This document shows positions 34,008 through 42,900 of a DNA stretch of 64,000 nt, piece by piece. A model generated the notes under the pieces. The model saw only the letters and a list, made by a program, of their open reading frames with translations, did not search any database and had not been told where the DNA came from. The position numbers and the translations under genes were made by a program. The DNA is from Micromonospora eburnea. GTDB taxonomy: Bacteria; Actinomycetota; Actinomycetes; Mycobacteriales; Micromonosporaceae. The stretch is from NCBI RefSeq assembly GCF_900090225.1, contig NZ_FMHY01000002.1:4464001-4528000 (forward strand), read 5' to 3'. Numbering within the stretch: the stretch's first letter is position 1; each line of letters opens with the position of its first letter.

Positions 34008-35048
34008 TCACCTCGGCCCTGCACGCACCTCGCGATTCTGCTCGTCGGCACCGCGCAGCAGGCGCTCCCCCAGCAGAGTCAGACGGTGCTGTACCGCACG
34101 GCCCTGGCGTGTGGTGGCGATCAAACCCGCGTCGCGCAACACGGTCGCATGCTCGCTGGCGCTGGCGGAAGAGACGGCGAGCCGATGGGCGAGTTCCCGG
34201 GTGGTGCAGGGACCGTCACCGATGGTGTCCAACACGTGCGCCCTGGTGCGTCCGAGCAGGTTGACGAGGGCCCCGAGTCTGGGCGCTGCCGACGGCTCGC
34301 TGAGGACGGCCGCGAGATCGGCCGTGCTTCGTGCCAGAGGCAGGAAGAGCACGACGGGTGCCTGCTCGTCCACGCCGTTCAGCCATACGGCCGGGCCCGC
34401 TTGAAGCACCGAGGGAACGAGCAGCAGCCCGCGGCCGTCGAGCCGAATGTCCGTGAGAACCCCGCAGTGCTCCACCTCCAGCACCGGCGAACGCCAGCGG
34501 GCGAACGGGGCGAGCCAGGTGAGCAGGCCATCCACGCCGTCTTTGCTGAGCACCCGGGTGAGGGCGGAGTGCTCGGCCTTCACCCGGGCGTGGATCCGGG
34601 ACCAGTGCGGCGCCACCGCGTGCCGGTGATGAGCGTGCAGGAACCTCACCAACTGCCGCCGGTCGTCGCGATTGCCGGCCGGATCGACCTCACCCATCAG
34701 CCGACGCAGCCGCGCCTGGGGCCATCCGGCGGTGGTCGCTGCGGCGGTGATCTCCGCCCGGAGGTGCTGCGGTCGCACCTCGAGTAAGGCGGCCAGCCCT
34801 TCCTCGATGGAGTCGGTGGGGCCGGTGAGGGTCAGTAGGTCGAGTGCGCCGCTCCCGAGCAGTGGAGCGTAGGGGTGCGCCAGGGCGACCGTCGACCGAT
34901 GGCCCTGCGGCGACCGTGGCGTGAGCACCTGCCGCCGGTTGCGTCCGAACGATCGCGCAAGGCTGAAGCACGTCTCGCCGAGCGGGCCCCATCCCGTCAG
35001 CAGACGGACTCGAGCCAGGTCATCGGCGGTGAAGTGGATGCGTATCAC
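34008..35048 (-). CDS. ArsR-type winged-helix regulator (DUF5937-like)
   Basis: A 346-residue regulator. Residues about 1-200 are a DUF5937-like ligand domain (IRIHFTADDLARVRLL; LVRFLHAHHRHAVAPHW) and the C-terminus is a winged helix: RAHVLDTIGDGPCTTRELAH and SSASASEHATVLRDAGLIAT. GTG 35048 is chosen since GAGGAGGGCCG precedes it; the frame is open to 35204. It is divergent from an arginase-like remnant at 35104, possibly its former target. The ligand is unknown. Confidence 0.83.
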   Translation of the reverse strand: MIRIHFTADDLARVRLLTGWGPLGETCFSLARSFGRNRRQVLTPRSPQGHRSTVALAHPYAPLLGSGALDLLTLTGPTDSIEEGLAALLEVRPQHLRAEITAAATTAGWPQARLRRLMGEVDPAGNRDDRRQLVRFLHAHHRHAVAPHWSRIHARVKAEHSALTRVLSKDGVDGLLTWLAPFARWRSPVLEVEHCGVLTDIRLDGRGLLLVPSVLQAGPAVWLNGVDEQAPVVLFLPLARSTADLAAVLSEPSAAPRLGALVNLLGRTRAHVLDTIGDGPCTTRELAHRLAVSSASASEHATVLRDAGLIATTRQGRAVQHRLTLLGERLLRGADEQNREVRAGPR

Positions 35049-35103
35049 CGGCCCTCCTCGTAGCCTCAGATTCAGCCGCGTCCAATGTAAGGAGACGCGG
35101 CTG

Positions 35104-35394
35104 ATGCGAAAGGCTCCCAGCGGTATCGACGACCGGGTGATCACTGTCGGCGGCGACTGCTCGGTCGGCGTCGCGCCGCCCGGCGACGGAGCTGCCGGGC
35201 TCACACCGGATCAACCGCTCGCACCACAACAGGTGATCATCGCCGGAGAGCGTGCGATTGTCGCGGCCGGGCATGCGTACCTCGCGAAGACCGGATCGCG
35301 CAGGCATGGCGTTGCCGACCTTGAGCGGGCGCTCGACGGCCGGGCATACGGATCGATCCACCTACGGATATCCGCGGCAGCCTGGCCGTCCTTG
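35104..35394 (+). pseudogene. Arginase-family remnant, truncated
   Basis: A plus-strand frame starts at ATG 35104 behind AAGGAGACGCGGCTG. It carries arginase-family pieces: VITVGGDCSVGVAP (strand and metal-binding loop) about residues 10-25, then VIIAGERAIVAAGHAYLAKT and GVADLERALDGRAYGSIHLR, where the family expects a D-x-D metal site after IHLH. In place of the metal site is SAAAWPSL, and the part between the two segments is much shorter than in real arginases. The gene appears internally deleted and lacks its C-terminal metal ligands. It was probably the divergent target of the ArsR-type regulator. Confidence 0.5.
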
Positions 35395-35409
35395 CCGAAA
35401 GTGACGAGG

Positions 35410-35664
35410 TCAGCAGGCGCAGGGTTGTCCGGTGCGGCCCCCGCAGGTGTATCCGCAGGTGGAGCCCACGCACGACCATGACTGACAATCACGCATGGAT
35501 ACCCAGCCGGGCGGGTCGGCCTGACCGATGACGCGGAATTCTCGATCTTCGAGGTGGCTGGTGGGGGCAAGGTCGACAGCCTGCGTCGCACCCACCCGCA
35601 GCGTACGGAGGTCGAGATCGAACGGGTCCGACGAATCGGGAGGCGCGGGAACGAGAGTCTTCAT
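35410..35664 (-). CDS. FxLD family lanthipeptide precursor 1
   Basis: An 84-residue precursor peptide. The leader has Phe15-Asp-Leu-Asp18 (DPFDLDLRTLR), the FxLD leader signature. The core carries Cys60, 65, 70, 74, 82 and 84, with Ser/Thr at 56, 62, 64, 68, 69, 73 and 78, so thioether rings could form over most of it. The last 21 residues are nearly those of precursor 2. LanB should dehydrate Ser/Thr and a LanC should close the rings. ATG 35664 has a strong GAGGAGATC site. It is preceded by its own regulated promoter region and lies behind the ABC transporter. The leader cleavage site is not obvious. Confidence 0.88.
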   Translation of the reverse strand: MKTLVPAPPDSSDPFDLDLRTLRVGATQAVDLAPTSHLEDREFRVIGQADPPGWVSMRDCQSWSCVGSTCGYTCGGRTGQPCAC

Positions 35665-35768
35665 GCGATCTCCTCTGTTCGGTGGCTCCGGACACGCTAT
35701 GCGCGTCGGCGGCCGTGCCGGCGATTGGCCTAGACGTTCTCACATGCCATCACTGGATCAACATTTTT

Positions 35769-35786
35769 CCGCTAAGAATCTGGTAA
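35769..35786 (-). promoter_or_regulatory. Candidate SARP box upstream of lanthipeptide precursor 1
   Basis: On the minus strand two heptamers, TTACCAG (35780-35786) and TTAGCGG (35769-35775), are exactly 11 bases apart, the usual period for tandem sites of SARP/OmpR-like proteins. They lie 105 bases before the precursor start. The surrounding 100 bases are homologous to the region before precursor 2. A SARP gene lies in the same cluster. Confidence 0.6.
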
Positions 35787-35917
35787 CCGATACGACCTGC
35801 CGTTTCCCGGCGGGCGCGGTTACGGTGTGGACCATGTCGAATGGCGAGGAATCCCCACGCCGGCCCGGTTGATGGCGGCCGACGGTACGGGGTGCACGCC
35901 GGCGGGTGTCGGAATAC

Positions 35918-37873
35918 TCAGGTCAGGCTGGCGGGAGCCGGCGAGGAGGTTGCCAGGTAACCGGCGGCCTGCAGGTCGAACAGCTCACGATAGAGCCCGT
36001 CCTCGGCCATCAACTCGTCGTGGTTGCCCCGCTGGACGAGACGGCCCTCGCGCATGACGAAGATCTGGTCAGCATGTCGGATGTTGGCGAGCCGGTGGGT
36101 GATGAGGACGATCAACTTGTCGGGCCGGCGGCGCAGGTGTTGGAACACGGCGTGCTCAGCCCGGGCATCGAGGGCCGCGGAGGGCTCGTCGCAGACCAGC
36201 AGCGCAGCATCGCGATACATACTGCGCGCGGCGACAAGGCGCTGCCACTGGCCGCCGGAGAGATCGTGGCCGTCCTTGTACTCCCGGTCCAGGAGGGTGT
36301 CATAGCCGTGTGGCAGTCCGAGGACGATCTCGTGCACGGCGGCGGCCCGGGCTGCGTCCTCGATGCTCGGCCCTTCCCCGGGTGTCGGTCGGTCATGGCG
36401 GCCGATGAGGATGTTCTGCCCGGCGGTGAAGGGGAACTTCCACCAGTCCTGCGCCATGACCGCGACGTGCGAGCCGAGACTGTGCGGGTTGAGGTCGCTG
36501 GTGTCGACGCCGTCCCAGCGGATGACGCCCGAGGTGGGCCGGTACAGGCCGGCGATGAGCTTGGCGAGAGTGGTCTTGCCGCTGCCGTTCTCGCCGACCA
36601 GGGCGATCACTTGACCGCGCCGGAGGGTGAGGCTGACCTCGTCCACCGCCGGGATGTCGGAATCCGGGTAGCGCAGGCTCACCCGGTCGAGCTCGATGGT
36701 GTCGAAGCCGGCGGTGGGCTGCCCTTCGACGGGCCGAGTGTGGCGGCTGGCGCGGTCAAGAAAGTCGCGGTAGTCCTGGTAGTAGAGGGCGTCCTCGTAC
36801 AGCGAACTGGTCGCGACCACCGTGGTTTTCAGGCTGGCGTGGGCGGCCTGCAACGCCAGCAGCGCGGCCGCGGCCGCGGCAAGAACGACCCAACCGGTCA
36901 GCAGCAGACCTGCGAGCACTGTGTAGACGGCCACGCTGGCCAGCCCGGAGGCCGAGGCGCCGAGCACGCGCGTGGTGGTTTGTGAGCGGACCAGATCGAG
37001 ATCGGCTCTGGTCTCGAAGGCCACGATGCGGCGGTACTCGCCCAGAAGGAATTCGCGCATCTGGTGGGCGCGGATCTCGGCGGCGGTGTGCCGGTTGGCC
37101 ATCAGCGTGGCGAGCATCCACATCCGGCGACGGCGGGTCGTGCGGGACAGCAGGTTCAGGTACTGGCGGCGGGCCACCCGCACGACGGTGATCGCCTCGG
37201 GAACGGTCGCGAGCAGGAGGCAGGCAAGCAGGATCGGCTGGATCAGGGCGAGCGCGGCGGCGGTGGCGAGCACACCGACGACACCGGTGACGAGGTTGAC
37301 GGTGTTGTCGACGATCGAGGCCGCTTCGCGCATGCCGCGGTCGCGCACCCGGTCCATTTCTTCGGCGAATCCGGCGTCGTCGAATGCCGCCAGGTCGACC
37401 GTGGTGGTCGCGTCGAACATCCGTAGTTCCGACCGGTAGTTGACCTGGGGAACCAGTCGGGCCTGGGCCCAACCAGCGGCGATGGTCAGGGTGCCTCTCG
37501 CTGTCATCGCCGAGGCGGTGAGCAGGAGTGCGGGCAGGGCGGCGCGGATCCGTTCGGGGGTGGGGCCAGCGGCGAACAGTTCGGTCAGAACCGTGGTGGT
37601 GGCGAGTAGGCCGAAGGTGGTCATAACTCCGGCGGTGATGTTCAGGCCGATCGACGCGATCGTATTGCGGCGGCTGGTCGCCCACGCCACACCGATCGCT
37701 TCCCGCACGAGGCGTGGCAGTCGGCGGGCCATCGCCCAGAAACTGGTCTGTACGACCTCGCGGGCATGGCGCATCCAGTCGGGATCCTCCAACTCCGGAA
37801 ACGTCGACCCGTCGGCGTCGGCAGCCGTCTCGTCCGGATCTGCGAGCTGACCGGCACGCGTCACGGTTTCCAT
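35918..37873 (-). CDS. ABC exporter (fused permease-ATPase) of the lanthipeptide cluster
   Basis: A 651-residue ABC half-transporter. About six hydrophobic segments (residues 70-370) precede the nucleotide-binding domain: Walker A GENGSGKTTLAKL near 445, signature LSGGQWQRLVAARSM near 553 and Walker B ALLVCDEPSAALDARAE. The H-loop is VLITHRLA. It lacks an N-terminal C39 peptidase domain, so it should export the peptide but not cleave a leader. ATG 37873 has GAGGAGG. It lies between lanC and precursor 1 on the same strand. Export and self-protection are plausible. Confidence 0.9.
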   Translation of the reverse strand: METVTRAGQLADPDETAADADGSTFPELEDPDWMRHAREVVQTSFWAMARRLPRLVREAIGVAWATSRRNTIASIGLNITAGVMTTFGLLATTTVLTELFAAGPTPERIRAALPALLLTASAMTARGTLTIAAGWAQARLVPQVNYRSELRMFDATTTVDLAAFDDAGFAEEMDRVRDRGMREAASIVDNTVNLVTGVVGVLATAAALALIQPILLACLLLATVPEAITVVRVARRQYLNLLSRTTRRRRMWMLATLMANRHTAAEIRAHQMREFLLGEYRRIVAFETRADLDLVRSQTTTRVLGASASGLASVAVYTVLAGLLLTGWVVLAAAAAALLALQAAHASLKTTVVATSSLYEDALYYQDYRDFLDRASRHTRPVEGQPTAGFDTIELDRVSLRYPDSDIPAVDEVSLTLRRGQVIALVGENGSGKTTLAKLIAGLYRPTSGVIRWDGVDTSDLNPHSLGSHVAVMAQDWWKFPFTAGQNILIGRHDRPTPGEGPSIEDAARAAAVHEIVLGLPHGYDTLLDREYKDGHDLSGGQWQRLVAARSMYRDAALLVCDEPSAALDARAEHAVFQHLRRRPDKLIVLITHRLANIRHADQIFVMREGRLVQRGNHDELMAEDGLYRELFDLQAAGYLATSSPAPASLT

Positions 37874-37995
37874 CCAGCCTCCTCGTGCAGTGGATCGAAC
37901 CCGCACCGCGGGCATGGGTCGACATCGGCGAGCGCATCGCGCCCGGCACCACCGGGGACAGGCGCCGACCGCAGCGACGCCCGGCGCGACAGTGA

Positions 37996-39369
37996 TCAGG
38001 CAAGCAGGAAGAGCGTCGTCCAGGCCGGTGCGGCGGGCTCGGCGCACGCGAGCAGGCACATCGCCACTCCCGCAGCGCCGTTGAGCAGGCCGGGGTTGTC
38101 GACGACCTGACCACCCACCTCGACATCTACGAAACCCAGCAGGGAGTCGGGGTCGTACCGCGCGACGAGCTGGTCGAACAGATCGGTCACGAGCTGATGC
38201 AGCTCGGGATCCCGGGTGTCCCACGCGAAGTGAGCGGCCACGAGCAACAGGCCGGCCAGGCCGTGACAGATCGTGGCCGACGCCAGCTGTGACACGGCGT
38301 GAGGATGCGCGGCAGCCTTGACAGCGGTGACGGCGAGCCGCTGCAGCCGCTGGTCTTCCAGGGCGCGGCCGGCCAGGAAGATCGCCCGAGCGACTCCCGG
38401 GGTGCCGTAGCACCAACCGGGACGGGCCGCCGCGACGGCAGCATCCGGAGCCGGACGGTCGGCTGACGTCCAGCCCGACTCGTTCACCGAGACCAGGCGG
38501 GGCCAGCCAGGGCCGTGCGCCCCCTCGCGCAGGTGGTCGGCGATCCACTCCGCGCCGCGCCGCACGGACCGGCGTACCGCGGGGAGATCGGTCGGGCCAC
38601 CGCGCAGCACCAGGGAGAGTAGGGCGACGACGCCGGGCAGGCCGTGCGCGAGCCCCAGGTCGACGTATCCGTCAACGTCCGCCGCTGAACCGCCTGCCGG
38701 AAGTACCAGCCGGTGGGACTCCAGGTCGTCGAGCAGGTCCGCGAGGGTTTTCGTCACGGCGGCAAGGGTCGGGTCCGATGCCCGGCCGTCCTGCCGTAGC
38801 AGCAGGTACGCGGCGAGCCCGCAGAGGCCGTTGACCAGGTCGTAGCCGGCGCCCGGCCAGGCGGGTGCCCGCGGCGGCGCAGAGGTGGCGAACCGTTCGA
38901 CCGCGGGCAGCAGCAGCGCATCGAGCTGCTGGCGCAAGGTCGGATAGCGGTCGGCGGAGCCGCTGAGCAGACAGACAGCGGCGCCGTAGCCCGCCACGCC
39001 GTCGTAGAGTCCGAGGCGGGGCGGACCGTCAGCCAGTGCCGAGGCACCGGCCCGCAGGGCGGCGTGCGCGGCATGGTCCCAGCGCTGGTCCGTCGATACG
39101 GACCGCACCGCTGCGCAGAGCACCGCGACGGAGGCGTCGCCGAGCGCCAGCGATAGTGGATCCCAACGATTGATTTCCGGAAACGCCGTCTGCTGTCGCA
39201 TCCGGGCGATCGCCTTGCGCCGGCGACTTGCCGTGACAATTCGACGTGCCACCTCGATGCCGATCGTACGCGCGGCACCCACCCGGCTGCGATCGAGAAG
39301 GGCGCGCGGGCCAGGTGTTGCTTTCGGCAATTCCGGTCTGTCGTTTCCGCCGCATTTCGAGTCAGGCAC
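37996..39369 (-). CDS. Lanthionine synthetase C family protein 2
   Basis: A 457-residue LanC-like cyclase. The zinc ligands are Cys320 (PGWCYGTPG), Cys368 and His369 (ICHGLAG); the Gly-rich barrel turns (GLYDGVAG, GLAHGLPG with His242) recur as in NisC. The N-terminal 60 residues are an extra basic, charged part. The start is GTG 39369, with GGAG 17 bases earlier. It comes after precursor 2 and a hairpin, and before the ABC exporter. Having two LanC genes for one LanB is unusual; the two may serve different precursors. Confidence 0.9.
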   Translation of the reverse strand: MPDSKCGGNDRPELPKATPGPRALLDRSRVGAARTIGIEVARRIVTASRRRKAIARMRQQTAFPEINRWDPLSLALGDASVAVLCAAVRSVSTDQRWDHAAHAALRAGASALADGPPRLGLYDGVAGYGAAVCLLSGSADRYPTLRQQLDALLLPAVERFATSAPPRAPAWPGAGYDLVNGLCGLAAYLLLRQDGRASDPTLAAVTKTLADLLDDLESHRLVLPAGGSAADVDGYVDLGLAHGLPGVVALLSLVLRGGPTDLPAVRRSVRRGAEWIADHLREGAHGPGWPRLVSVNESGWTSADRPAPDAAVAAARPGWCYGTPGVARAIFLAGRALEDQRLQRLAVTAVKAAAHPHAVSQLASATICHGLAGLLLVAAHFAWDTRDPELHQLVTDLFDQLVARYDPDSLLGFVDVEVGGQVVDNPGLLNGAAGVAMCLLACAEPAAPAWTTLFLLA

Positions 39370-39393
39370 AGTGATGGCTCATCTCCGGTGTGG

Positions 39394-39429
39394 AGGCGGC
39401 TGGAGCGAACGCTGTCACTCCAGCCGCCT
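39394..39429 (-). terminator. Hairpin between lanthipeptide precursor 2 and lanC 2
   Basis: A perfect 12-bp inverted repeat, AGGCGGCTGGAG (39394-39405) and CTCCAGCCGCCT (39418-39429), with a 12-base loop, lies 64 bases after the precursor stop and 25 bases before the lanC start. It would partly stop transcription so that precursor exceeds enzyme, a common arrangement in lanthipeptide operons, or end the precursor transcript. Confidence 0.8.
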
Positions 39430-39493
39430 TCAACGGATTCATCCGCCTACGGGTATTCACAGCGGTCTATTAAGCTCGCCGGAGGCGACGATG

Positions 39494-39700
39494 TCAGCAG
39501 GCGCAGGGCTTTCCGGTGCGGCCCCCACAGGTGAATCCGCAGGTGGAGCCCAGGCAGCTCCAACACGTTCCGCCCCAGGTATCACAGTCGCCGGTGCCGG
39601 CGAGCTCGATGGGCTGCGCCGTTCCCGCCGATAGCGTGCGGAGGTCGAGATCGAACGGATCGCCCGACGTGTCGGAAGGCGCGGGAACGAGAGTCTTCAT
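39494..39700 (-). CDS. FxLD family lanthipeptide precursor 2
   Basis: A 68-residue precursor. The leader starts like precursor 1 (MKTLVPAP) and has the FxLD signature at Phe16-Asp19 (DPFDLDLRTLS). The core region has Cys39, 46, 49, 54, 58, 66 and 68 among Ser/Thr at 36, 41, 45, 48, 52, 53, 57 and 62, enough for seven thioether rings in principle. Its last 21 residues match precursor 1 except for four conservative changes. ATG 39700 with GAGGAGATCGCC. It is divergent from lanB, with a shared promoter region of 210 bases. Confidence 0.9.
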   Translation of the reverse strand: MKTLVPAPSDTSGDPFDLDLRTLSAGTAQPIELAGTGDCDTWGGTCWSCLGSTCGFTCGGRTGKPCAC

Positions 39701-39806
39701 GGCGATCTCCTCTGCTCGAATGGCTCCGGACACACCAGGCGCGCCGGCGGCCGTACTGGGATTTGAGCCAGACGCTTTCACATGCCGCCACTGATTCAAC
39801 ATCCTT

Positions 39807-39824
39807 TCGCTAAGGATCTGGTAA
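39807..39824 (-). promoter_or_regulatory. Candidate SARP box upstream of lanthipeptide precursor 2
   Basis: On the minus strand TTACCAG (39818-39824) and TTAGCGA (39807-39813) are 11 bases apart and start 107 bases before the precursor. The same pair, in the same place, occurs before precursor 1, so the element is duplicated with the gene. Confidence 0.6.
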
Positions 39825-39868
39825 CCGTGACGACTCGCTCGGCCTGTGGCATCCCGGCTCAGGCACGG

Positions 39869-39890
39869 TTACTGTTTGGGCCGTTAGCGA
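39869..39890 (+). promoter_or_regulatory. Candidate lanB promoter, with a heptamer copy
   Basis: TACTGT at 39870-39875 resembles a -10 box for the plus-strand lanB transcript. A TTAGCGA heptamer, identical to one in the precursor box, lies at 39884-39890, 20 bases before the lanB start. The precursor 1 region contains a matching GGTTACGGTGTGGACC block on its plus strand at 35818-35833, although no gene follows there. Confidence 0.4.
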
Positions 39891-39910
39891 AGTGAGGTTC
39901 GGGGGATCTG

Positions 39911-42900
39911 ATGAACAATCCGAAGCAGCGCTATCAGGCGGCCGAAATGGCCCTGGTGCGCGCCTCGCTGCTGCGCCGCACCGGAGGCGCGGTTACCCGG
40001 GCCGCGATCGATCCCGACGATCCGCGGCAGGATGCCGACGCGGTTCGGTATCTGCGCGAACTGACCGCGGATCCCGTGGTCCGAGAGGCCCTCGCGGTCT
40101 CCAGTCCCTCGCTCGACCGCACCCTTCACAAAATCGAGAATGGAATTGCCGTCGATCATGCCCGGCTGCGCCGCAGCGTCTACGCGACCACTCGGTACCT
40201 GCTGCGGATGTCGGCGCGCGCCACCCCGTTCGGCCTCCTGGCGGGAGTGGCGGTAGCGGAGGTGGGGCAACAGGCGAAGGTGCGGATTGGCGCCGCGCCC
40301 GGCAAGGGCGTACGGCCCGACTCGTCCTGGCTGCACGCGATCGTCACCGATCTCGAACGTCGCCCCGAGGTGCTGAACGCCGTAACCGTGGCAGCCAGCG
40401 ACCTGACTCTCCTTCGCGGAGACCGGATCTCGCTGATGCGCCCGCGCGCCGAGCCGGGCCGAGACGGCGGACACGAGGTGTCGGTCCGCCTGACGCCAGC
40501 CGTACGCGAGGCACTGGCCCACAGCCGGCTGCCCATCCCTTACCCGCGCCTCGTCGCGCAGCTGCTGGACAGGTTCCCCGGCACCCGACCCGCCACTGTC
40601 GAGAACGTGCTGGGCGAGCTCCTCACCCACGGGTTCCTGGTGAGCGATCTACGCCCTCCGCCACACGAGGTCGACCCGCTCGGGTACCTGGTGGATCGGC
40701 TCGCCGCCAGCGGCGCTCCCGAGTTGCGGCAGCTCCGGGTGTTGCGGGAGTACCTGGAGCGCTACTCGCAGACCCCGCTCGGACACGGCCTGGGGCAGTG
40801 GCGGGCCTTGCGCGACTCTGCACGCGAGCTACGAACAGCGGAGACGGTCGTCGCCGTAGACCTGGCTCTCGACGTCGACGTCCGGCTGCCCCGTGTCGTC
40901 ACGGCAGAACTGGAGGGGGCGGCTGACGCGCTCTGGAGGCTGGGCGACGAACGGACCCGCAACAGGCACCTCACCCAGTACCACGCCGAGGTAGTTGCGA
41001 GGTACGGCCAGGGCCGTCTGGTGCCACTGCTTGAGCTACTGGACCCGCAGGCCGGGCTCGGCCCCCCTGCCACCTACCGATTTCCGCCCAGCACAAGGGA
41101 GGCACCCGCCGAGAATCCCGGGCACAACCGCCGCGACGAGCTCCGCTACGCCCTGGCGCAGGAGGCACTCCACGACGCCGGTGAACTCGTGCTCGACGAC
41201 GAGATGATCGAGGCGCTGGCCGGACCGGTCAGCGAGGACCCACCGAGCGCGGTGGAGATGTACGGGCAGTTGTGCGCGCCGTCCGTGGCGGCAATCGACG
41301 CCGGCGACTTCCGGTTCATCCTGTCGGCCATGAGCGGGGCCCTGGCAACAGGAGCGACCTTCGGACGGTTCGTGTACCTGTTCGGCCAGCAGGGCGCCGA
41401 GGTGGGATCGATGGTGCGACGGGCGGCGGCGAGCGCTGCCGGCAGCGAGGCGCTGCTGGCACAGTTGACGGCCGCGCCGCTCAACGACCAGCACCGGAAT
41501 GTCATGCAGGTGCCGATGATGTTGCCGTACCGTGTTCCGGCCAGCGGCTATGTGGATCGCGGCGATCCGGCCGTCATCGCCGTCGAGGACCTGCTGGTCG
41601 GCGCGGACAACCACCGGCTCTACCTGGTCTCGCGCTCACACGGGCGCGAGGTGTCCGTGACGACGCCGCACATGCTCAATCCCACCTCGACGATGACGAA
41701 CGCGGCGAGGTTCATCGGGGAGATAGCCCATTCCGGCGATCGCCTCTGGCACGGCTGGCAGTGGGGACAGATCGACCGGCTGCCGCACCTGCCGCGCGTG
41801 CGGTACGGCCGGACGGTGCTCAGCCCGGCCCGCTGGCGGACAGACCCGCGGCTCAACGACGAACGGCACACCTGGCCTCAGTGGGAGCGGCTGTTCCAGC
41901 GCTGGCGTACGCGAGTCCGGATACCGGACCGGGTCTTGCTGACCGAGGGGGACAATCACCTCGCACTGGACCTGAACGTGCCGTTGCACCTCCGGCTGCT
42001 CCGGCAGGAGCTCCGACGTAAGCTCACGGTCGTCCTTGTCGAGGACCTGACCAGCTCGGACGAGATGACCGGCTGGCTCGACGGGTACGCCAACGAGATC
42101 GTGGTGCCGCTCGTCGGCGCGGGATCCCGAGTTCGGCCGCCCACGGCCGCACCGGTGAGCCACGCGGCGACCGCTCCCCGTCGCTACCCGCCGGGGAGCC
42201 AGTGGGTCTTCGCCAAGGTCTACCTGGCCGCGGCGCAGCAGGACGAGCTGCTGGCGCGGCAGCTCCCCACGCTCCTGGAATCGGTGCCCGAGCTGGTCGA
42301 CCGCTGGTTCTACATCCGGTACGCGGACCCTGAGCCGCACCTGCGACTGCGCTTCCACATCGAGGCCGGCGTGGAGACCTCCGACGCCGCGGCAAACGTC
42401 CTCGATCTGGTGTGCGGGTGGGCTGAGCGGTTGCGCGCGTCCAATCAGGTGCGCGGTGTCGTCTTGGACACCTACGAGCCGGAGTGGCACCGGTATGGCG
42501 GCCCGGAGGCCATGGCACCCGCCGAACGGCTGTTCCGCGCGGACAGCGAAGCGGCGATCGTCGAGCTGCAACTCCGCGCCGCCGGCGCCATCGACCTGTC
42601 GCCGGAGTTGCTCGCCGCGGCGTCGTATCTCGATCTGCTGCGCCATTTGCACGGCCCCGGCTGGCAGGAGTGGCTGCTCGACGCGTATCCGCGTCGCCTG
42701 AGTGACGAGGTGCCGAAGGCAGCGCGCTCGTCCGCCAGGCGGGTGCTGGACCCGAGCGGTGACTGGAATGTCCTCACGTCCTCGCCGGGTGGCCGGCAAC
42801 TCCTCGAAGCGTGGCGGCACCGCGCGCGTGCCGCCACCGACTACGGCGACCGCCTGCGGTCGTTGTGGGCGCAGGAGGACAGCGGCGTGGTGTGGGACGA

